Shown here piece by piece: positions 33,678-37,416 of a DNA stretch of 37,416 nt. A model generated the notes under the pieces. It was given only the letters and a program-made list of their open reading frames with translations, was not told the origin of the DNA and searched no databases. The position numbers and the translations under genes are program-made. Numbering within the stretch: the stretch's first letter is position 1; the number at the start of each line of letters is the position of its first letter. The DNA is from Desulfobacterales bacterium. Its GTDB lineage: Bacteria > Desulfobacterota > Desulfobacteria > Desulfobacterales > Desulfatibacillaceae. The DNA lies in contig JAGVAW010000130.1 in the NCBI GenBank assembly GCA_020060085.1, positions 1-37,416 on the forward strand, in the 5' to 3' direction.

Positions 33678-34533
33678 CCGTATATTCCGTGCGGGGCAAA
33701 AGCTTTTCCACACCGTGGGAAGCCTTTTTCCATGCACCCGGCAGGCCTTCCTCGCGGGCAACAAGCTCAAAGTGGCACATGGCAATGCCCATGTCTATGC
33801 GCTGCATGTCCGCAGATTTGGTGATCTTGTCGTATCCGGGAAATCGCTGGCAGAAAAAATGAAAGCCATTGCTGTTTCCCACAACCCGCCAGGGCTGGCG
33901 GTTGGTGGCAGAAGGCCCCAGCCGAACGCTTTCCAGGGCGATTGCCCACTGCCCTGCGCCTTGCTCTTTCAGGGGCGCATCAAAGGTCTCATCAAAAAAA
34001 AGCTCATGCCACGGCTTGCGGCTGGCAGCGCGCACACTCATCCTGGCAACAGCATCCGTTAAGCTGCGCCTTGTTGTGCGGTACCCCAGGGGGCTTACAG
34101 CAGGAATCGTCTCATCCGGCCTTAAATTGAGCTTTTGGGCAAAAGGCCCCCTGTTTATGGTGGCCCCCATCCAGCAAGTGTCCATCATAAGGTCCGTGCA
34201 GCGCAGAATTATGCACTCAAAAAGCCAGCCAAAGTCCTCCATGTCCATGGGGCTGTTTTGGGCTGCTCCTGCCAGAAACCACCTTGCACCCTTTATCATG
34301 CCGTAGGTTCCGGGAATCCTGCCCGGCCCCTTGTGGCCCATGTCGCAAAGGGCAAACCTGACCGGCGTGCCAAAGGGCGCAGCAGGAAGGTTCTGCATGA
34401 AACCTATAAGCGCATCGAGCTTTTCCTGCTCCACAGGCTCCTGGGAATAACTTCTAAAAGAGCGCCTTGCCTTTACAAGCCCGGCAACTGGGGCGTCAAA
34501 AAGAGGGCTTTTCTCTGTCAATGGCAACTCCAT
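33661..34533 (-). CDS. Nitroreductase-family protein (TM1586-like)
   Basis: From ATG 34533 the protein has 291 residues. The start LVKARRSFRSYSQEPVEQEKLDALIGFM is the classical nitroreductase FMN-binding entry. A second half with LESVRLGPSATNRQPWRVVG carries the SATNRQPW flavin-site motif again, and GIAMCHFELVAREEG closes the fold, as in TM1586-type single-chain nitroreductases where two half-domains are fused. Oxidoreductase with FMN; substrate unknown. In-frame ATGs at 34569, 34617 and 34704 would extend it up to 57 residues; none has a good ribosome site, so the start is uncertain. Confidence 0.75.
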   Translation of the reverse strand: MELPLTEKSPLFDAPVAGLVKARRSFRSYSQEPVEQEKLDALIGFMQNLPAAPFGTPVRFALCDMGHKGPGRIPGTYGMIKGARWFLAGAAQNSPMDMEDFGWLFECIILRCTDLMMDTCWMGATINRGPFAQKLNLRPDETIPAVSPLGYRTTRRSLTDAVARMSVRAASRKPWHELFFDETFDAPLKEQGAGQWAIALESVRLGPSATNRQPWRVVGNSNGFHFFCQRFPGYDKITKSADMQRIDMGIAMCHFELVAREEGLPGAWKKASHGVEKLLPRTEYTVSWIF

Positions 34534-34751
34534 TTCGTCTGTTGCAGGCAAAAACAAGGTTAAGCGCATTTGCCCGGCAAAAAGGTTGAAGGTTTTTTTT
34601 GCAGGGGGCTTGGCCATAAGCGCCCTGGAAGCCGATTTCCGGCACCGGCAAAAAAACAGGGCGCTCTCCCTGCCATGCCTGTTTAATAAAGCCCTGCCCG
34701 GCAAAAGGCAAGCCTGATGGCAAGGACCTTAAAGCAATCGCATATCACAAA

Positions 34752-34781
34752 TTGCTGGCAGATAATTATTGCTTATGTTAT
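34752..34781 (+). promoter_or_regulatory. Candidate promoter before the structured leader
   Basis: TTGCTG (34752-34757), 18 bases, then TGTTAT (34776-34781), within the most AT-rich part of the divergent interval 34534-34988. Match to sigma-70 is moderate only. Confidence 0.3.
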
Positions 34782-34820
34782 TATGAAAAAGTAAAGTAAG
34801 GGCTGGCTTTGGCCTGTTGG

Positions 34821-34942
34821 CAGGCATTTTTCTTCTGCCTGTTTAAGCCCTTTTCCGGGTCTTGTGCTGCATCTCCTTGTTTTTCCTTTGTAAACAAGAC
34901 TGCCAAAACTGTTTTGCAGCATTTACCTGCGCCCGGAAAAGG
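34821..34942 (+). ncRNA. Candidate structured 5' leader (nested stems)
   Basis: A hairpin CAGGCA/TGCCTG (34821-34841) is followed by three nested or stacked helices. P1 is CCTTTTCCGGG/CCCGGAAAAGG (34849-34859 with 34932-34942, 11 bp exact). P2 is TGCTGCA/TGCAGCA (34865-34871 with 34915-34921). P3 is CTTGTTT/AAACAAG (34876-34882 with 34892-34898). P3 closes a 9-base loop, and a 16-base single strand joins P3 to P2. It ends 46 bases before ATG 34989. It matches no riboswitch class I know. Confidence 0.4.
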
Positions 34943-34988
34943 CCCTTGATTCAAAATAACCGGCAAAAAAACGCCGCAAGGTTTTTTT

Positions 34989-35321
34989 ATGAAGCAATTT
35001 GTTGTGGATGCCCTGCATCCTGCTGATTATAAAAGGCTAAAGGAGCATCTTGACGGGCTTTACGGCCCCTGCGTTGTGGAGGGCCTTTACTGGATAACGC
35101 TGCCGGAGAATCTGCTCACTAATACCCAGAAGGCCCACAAAGAGTGCGGCCCCTTTGTCTTTGCCATTGACCTGGAGCCTGAAAAAGTTTCCTGCGAGCT
35201 TCTGGTGCGCTCGCTTACAAGAATGCGATGTCAGTGCATGGAATACGCCAACGATGCCCAGGTTATTTTCATTGTCAGGTTTCTGGATCATCTGCTCATT
35301 AAGCTTGGCATAATCGCCTGA
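34989..35321 (+). CDS. Small protein of unknown function upstream of rnj
   Basis: A 110-residue soluble protein (FVVDALHPADYKRLKEHLDGLYGP, CGPFVFAIDLEPEKVSCELLVRSLTRMRC). I do not recognise a family. It looks like a compact alpha/beta domain and has core-genome base composition. It lies 44 bases before rnj on the same strand and after a structured leader, so the two are probably one transcript. Its ribosome site is weak (AAGG 7 bases before ATG). Confidence 0.65.
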   Translation: MKQFVVDALHPADYKRLKEHLDGLYGPCVVEGLYWITLPENLLTNTQKAHKECGPFVFAIDLEPEKVSCELLVRSLTRMRCQCMEYANDAQVIFIVRFLDHLLIKLGIIA

Positions 35322-35365
35322 AAAAAGTGTCACTCTGCCCCGCCAAATAAGGATTTCTTTAAGCC

Positions 35366-37054
35366 ATGTCCATAATTAGCCACCCCCCCGACCCCTGCAA
35401 ATGCCCGGTTAAAATCATCCCCCTTGGGGGCCTGGGTGAAATAGGCCTCAACATGATGGTCTTTGAAACTTCCGACACCATAATGGTTGTGGATTGCGGC
35501 CTCATGTTCCCTGAAGATTACATGCTTGGCGTTGACATTGTCATCCCCGACTTTGAATACATAAAGGCCCACCACGAGAAGGTCAAAGCCATAATCCTCA
35601 CCCACAGCCACGAGGATCACATAGGCGCGGTGCCCTACCTTTTAAAGGAGATCAATGTCCCCATTTACGCCACGCCCTTTACTCTTGGCCTTGTGCGCCA
35701 CAAGCTGGAGGAGCGCGAGCTGCTCGCCAAGTCAAAGCTGGTGGAGGTAAGGGCAGGCCAGTCCATAAACATAGGCCCCTTTGCCGTGGAGTTCATACAG
35801 GTCTGCCACTCGGTTGCAGACGGCGTGGGCCTTGCCATAAATACACCTGCCGGGCTTATCGTTCACACGGGCGATTTTAAGATAAGCCACGGGGCAGAGC
35901 CTTTTGCAGCAACAGACACGGCCCGCTTCGCCCAGTTGGGGTCAGAGGGCGTGCTTGCCCTTCTTTCAGATTCCACCAATGCGGAAAAGGAGGGCTACAC
36001 GGTAAGCGAGCAGGAGATAGGCAACACCCTGGCCGACATAGTTGCCAACAGCCCAGGCCGCATTCTTGTTGCTGTTTTTGCAAGCAACATACCCCGCATT
36101 GCCCAGATAATAGCAATAGCAAAAAAAACCGGCAGGAAAATTGTTTTCAATGGCCGCAGCATTGAAATAAGCGTAAGAATTGCAGTGGAATTGGGCCTGC
36201 TCACCCTTCCCCAGGGCATGGAAATCGCCCTTTCAGACATTGGCGACTACCCGGAAGACCAGATAGTCATCGTTACCACGGGCAGCCAGGGCGAGCCAAT
36301 GAGCGCCCTGGCCCGCATTGCCACCCGCACCCACAAGCAGTTGAGAATCCAGAAGAATGATACCGTAATCCTCTCTTCAAAGTTCATACCCGGAAACGAA
36401 AAGGCCATTACCAGCATCATCAACCGGCTTTACCGCCTGGGCGCAGAGGTGATTTACGAAAAAATCTCCCAGATTCATGTTTCAGGCCATGCCTTCCGCG
36501 AAGAGCTAAAGCTCATGATGCAGCTTGTAAGGCCCCGCTACTTCATCCCCATACACGGCGAATACCGCCACCTTGTGCATCATGCGCGGCTTGCAAAAAG
36601 CATGGGCATGACAAAAGAGCAGGTGCTGCTGGCGGAAAACGGCGATGTGGTGTGCTTTTCGCCGGACGGCGGAGCCATTTTGGACTCCATGGACACAGGC
36701 AGAACCCTTGTGGACGGAAAAGGGGTGGGGGATGTGGGCCGCTCTGTCCTGCGGGAGCGCCGCGTCCTTTCCGAGCACGGCATAGTCATTGTAACCATGA
36801 TAATAGATGCAGACACCGGCGTTGTGATGCACGGCCCGGAGCTTACAAGCAAGGGCTTTGTGTTTGAAATCGAAAAGGGCCACCTTCTTCAGGACGCCCA
36901 GTGCGTCATCCTTGATCTGGTGGAGGAGGCCAACCCCAATGACCCGGACCGCCTCCCCAAACTCAAAAAGGAAATCAGCCAGGCCTTGAGGCAGTATTTT
37001 GGATTTGTGATACAGAGAAGACCCATGATTCTACCCATCATAGTAGAAGTCTAG
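35366..37054 (+). CDS. rnj: Ribonuclease J
   Basis: A 562-residue metallo-beta-lactamase/beta-CASP ribonuclease, acting as endo- and 5'-3' exoribonuclease in RNA turnover and maturation. The metal motif THSHEDHIGAVPYLL (79-93) holds His80, His82, Asp84 and His85; VDCGLMFPE precedes it and VHTGDFKI supplies a further ligand. The beta-CASP part includes LLSDSTNAEKEGYT, TTGSQGEPMSALARIA and VSGHAFREELKLM, with IPIHGEYRHLVHHA. Length is normal for the family. A large palindromic element begins 3 bases after its stop codon and may form the 3' end of its mRNA. Confidence 0.93.
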   Translation: MSIISHPPDPCKCPVKIIPLGGLGEIGLNMMVFETSDTIMVVDCGLMFPEDYMLGVDIVIPDFEYIKAHHEKVKAIILTHSHEDHIGAVPYLLKEINVPIYATPFTLGLVRHKLEERELLAKSKLVEVRAGQSINIGPFAVEFIQVCHSVADGVGLAINTPAGLIVHTGDFKISHGAEPFAATDTARFAQLGSEGVLALLSDSTNAEKEGYTVSEQEIGNTLADIVANSPGRILVAVFASNIPRIAQIIAIAKKTGRKIVFNGRSIEISVRIAVELGLLTLPQGMEIALSDIGDYPEDQIVIVTTGSQGEPMSALARIATRTHKQLRIQKNDTVILSSKFIPGNEKAITSIINRLYRLGAEVIYEKISQIHVSGHAFREELKLMMQLVRPRYFIPIHGEYRHLVHHARLAKSMGMTKEQVLLAENGDVVCFSPDGGAILDSMDTGRTLVDGKGVGDVGRSVLRERRVLSEHGIVIVTMIIDADTGVVMHGPELTSKGFVFEIEKGHLLQDAQCVILDLVEEANPNDPDRLPKLKKEISQALRQYFGFVIQRRPMILPIIVEV

Positions 37055-37057
37055 TTG

Positions 37058-37180
37058 AGGGGCGTGCCCAGGAAAACGATAGCTGTGTTGCGCTTCGCTC
37101 GGAATTTCGGTCACATACTTTTGAGTATGCTCCCTCATTCCTCGCTCGCGCGCCTTGCTATCCTTTCCCTGGACCCGCCC
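37058..37180 (-). repeat. Large palindromic element, copy 7, inverted
   Basis: On the minus strand: GGGCGGGTCCAGGGAAAGGATAGC, box GCAAGGCGCGCGAG, inner stem GGAAT/ATTCC, central hairpin CATACTCAAAAGTATG, box GCGCAACACAGC, then TATCGTTTTCCTGGGCACGCCC. GATAGC pairs exactly with GCTATC, where the tandem copies have a poorer match. It starts 3 bases after the rnj stop codon. A partial copy (GCGCCTTGCCCTCG..TCCCTGGACCCGCACTGTA) follows at about 37207-37246. Confidence 0.8.
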
Positions 37181-37416
37181 TGTACTCTTGTGGCTGGGAA
37201 AAAAACAGCGCCTTGCCCTCGTTTCCCTGGACCCGCACTGTATGTTTGTGGTTGGGGGAAAGGCGGCAAAATCCGTAGGTTGGGCTAGCAAATCCGGCCC
37301 TGGAGGATGTTGGAAGGCTTTGGCTCTTTTCAGGATTTGCGTAGCCCAACAACAAGCCGTTTCCCGTTGGGTGGCACTGGCAACTCGTTGCCAGTGTGCG
37401 ATAAGCACAAGAGGCA
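37181..37416. other. Repeat-only right end of window
   Basis: Contains the partial palindromic copy near 37207-37246, the TAGCCCAAC palindrome 37276-37353 (arms 37279-37295 and 37333-37350) and one REP arm of the CACAAGAGG subfamily (37369-37414; hairpin CACTGGCAAC-TC-GTTGCCAGTG). The window ends inside that element. No gene. Confidence 0.65.

Noticed and set aside
32970-33785. 271-residue minus-strand frame opposite the phosphoesterase
   Set aside because: Antisense to a gene with all metal-site motifs; Cys/His-rich shadow translation without domain pattern.

Overview
The window reads as chromosomal DNA of a sulfate-reducing bacterium of the Desulfobacterota (class Desulfobacteria is the likeliest placement; this is an inference). 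The main evidence is a complete dsrMKJOP cluster, encoding the membrane complex that links the menaquinone pool to dissimilatory sulfite reduction, on the minus strand (13433-18478). It is headed by a gene for an RsbRD-N-like protein. Most genes have moderately high GC and are housekeeping or core-metabolic: tex, pgk, an N-acetylglutamate-synthase-like acetyltransferase, a CPBP protease, a DUF166 protein, tRNA-Arg(CCU), CBS and SRPBCC proteins, a Na/Pi symporter, cardiolipin synthase, an LpxH-like phosphoesterase, a nitroreductase and RNase J.

Layout. 1-3800: accessory, repeat-rich end with two visibly AT-rich minus-strand genes (a class III nucleotidyl-cyclase-fold protein, then a DUF3644 protein with a HEPN-like RX4H motif), followed by a REP-associated tyrosine transposase (RAYT) inside its own REP arms. 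3800-4057: two large palindromic repeats abutting the tex stop codon. 4056-7340: tex and an amidohydrolase. 7575-13243: pgk, an unknown TTG-start gene, a GNAT acetyltransferase, a CPBP protease and a membrane protein. 13366-19195: the dsr operon with a candidate terminator and a candidate promoter. 19404-21513: DUF166 protein, tRNA-Arg, SRPBCC and CBS genes. 21514-22363: gene-free stretch with a perfect 29-bp inverted repeat. 22364-27871: a SlyD-like/methyltransferase fusion, an MBL-fold hydrolase, the Na/Pi symporter, a zinc-ribbon protein, a tandem array of the palindromic repeat and a YkgJ-type protein. 27902-29578: an AT-rich orphan gene. 29579-31382: nested repeats and a small lipoprotein. 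31383-37054: cls, phosphoesterase, nitroreductase, a structured leader, a small unknown protein and rnj, ending in more repeats.

Two themes stand out. First, the repeats fall into a few recognisable families. One is a roughly 120-bp palindromic element with at least six full or half copies; its stems change sequence while staying paired, its short unpaired boxes are conserved, and it sits right at the stop codons of three genes. Another is a BIME-type REP pair whose arms also flank the RAYT gene. Second, the cyclase-fold gene followed on the same strand by a HEPN-motif gene is a speculative candidate for a nucleotide-signalling defence pair. All function calls come from reading motifs in the translations; no database search was run.
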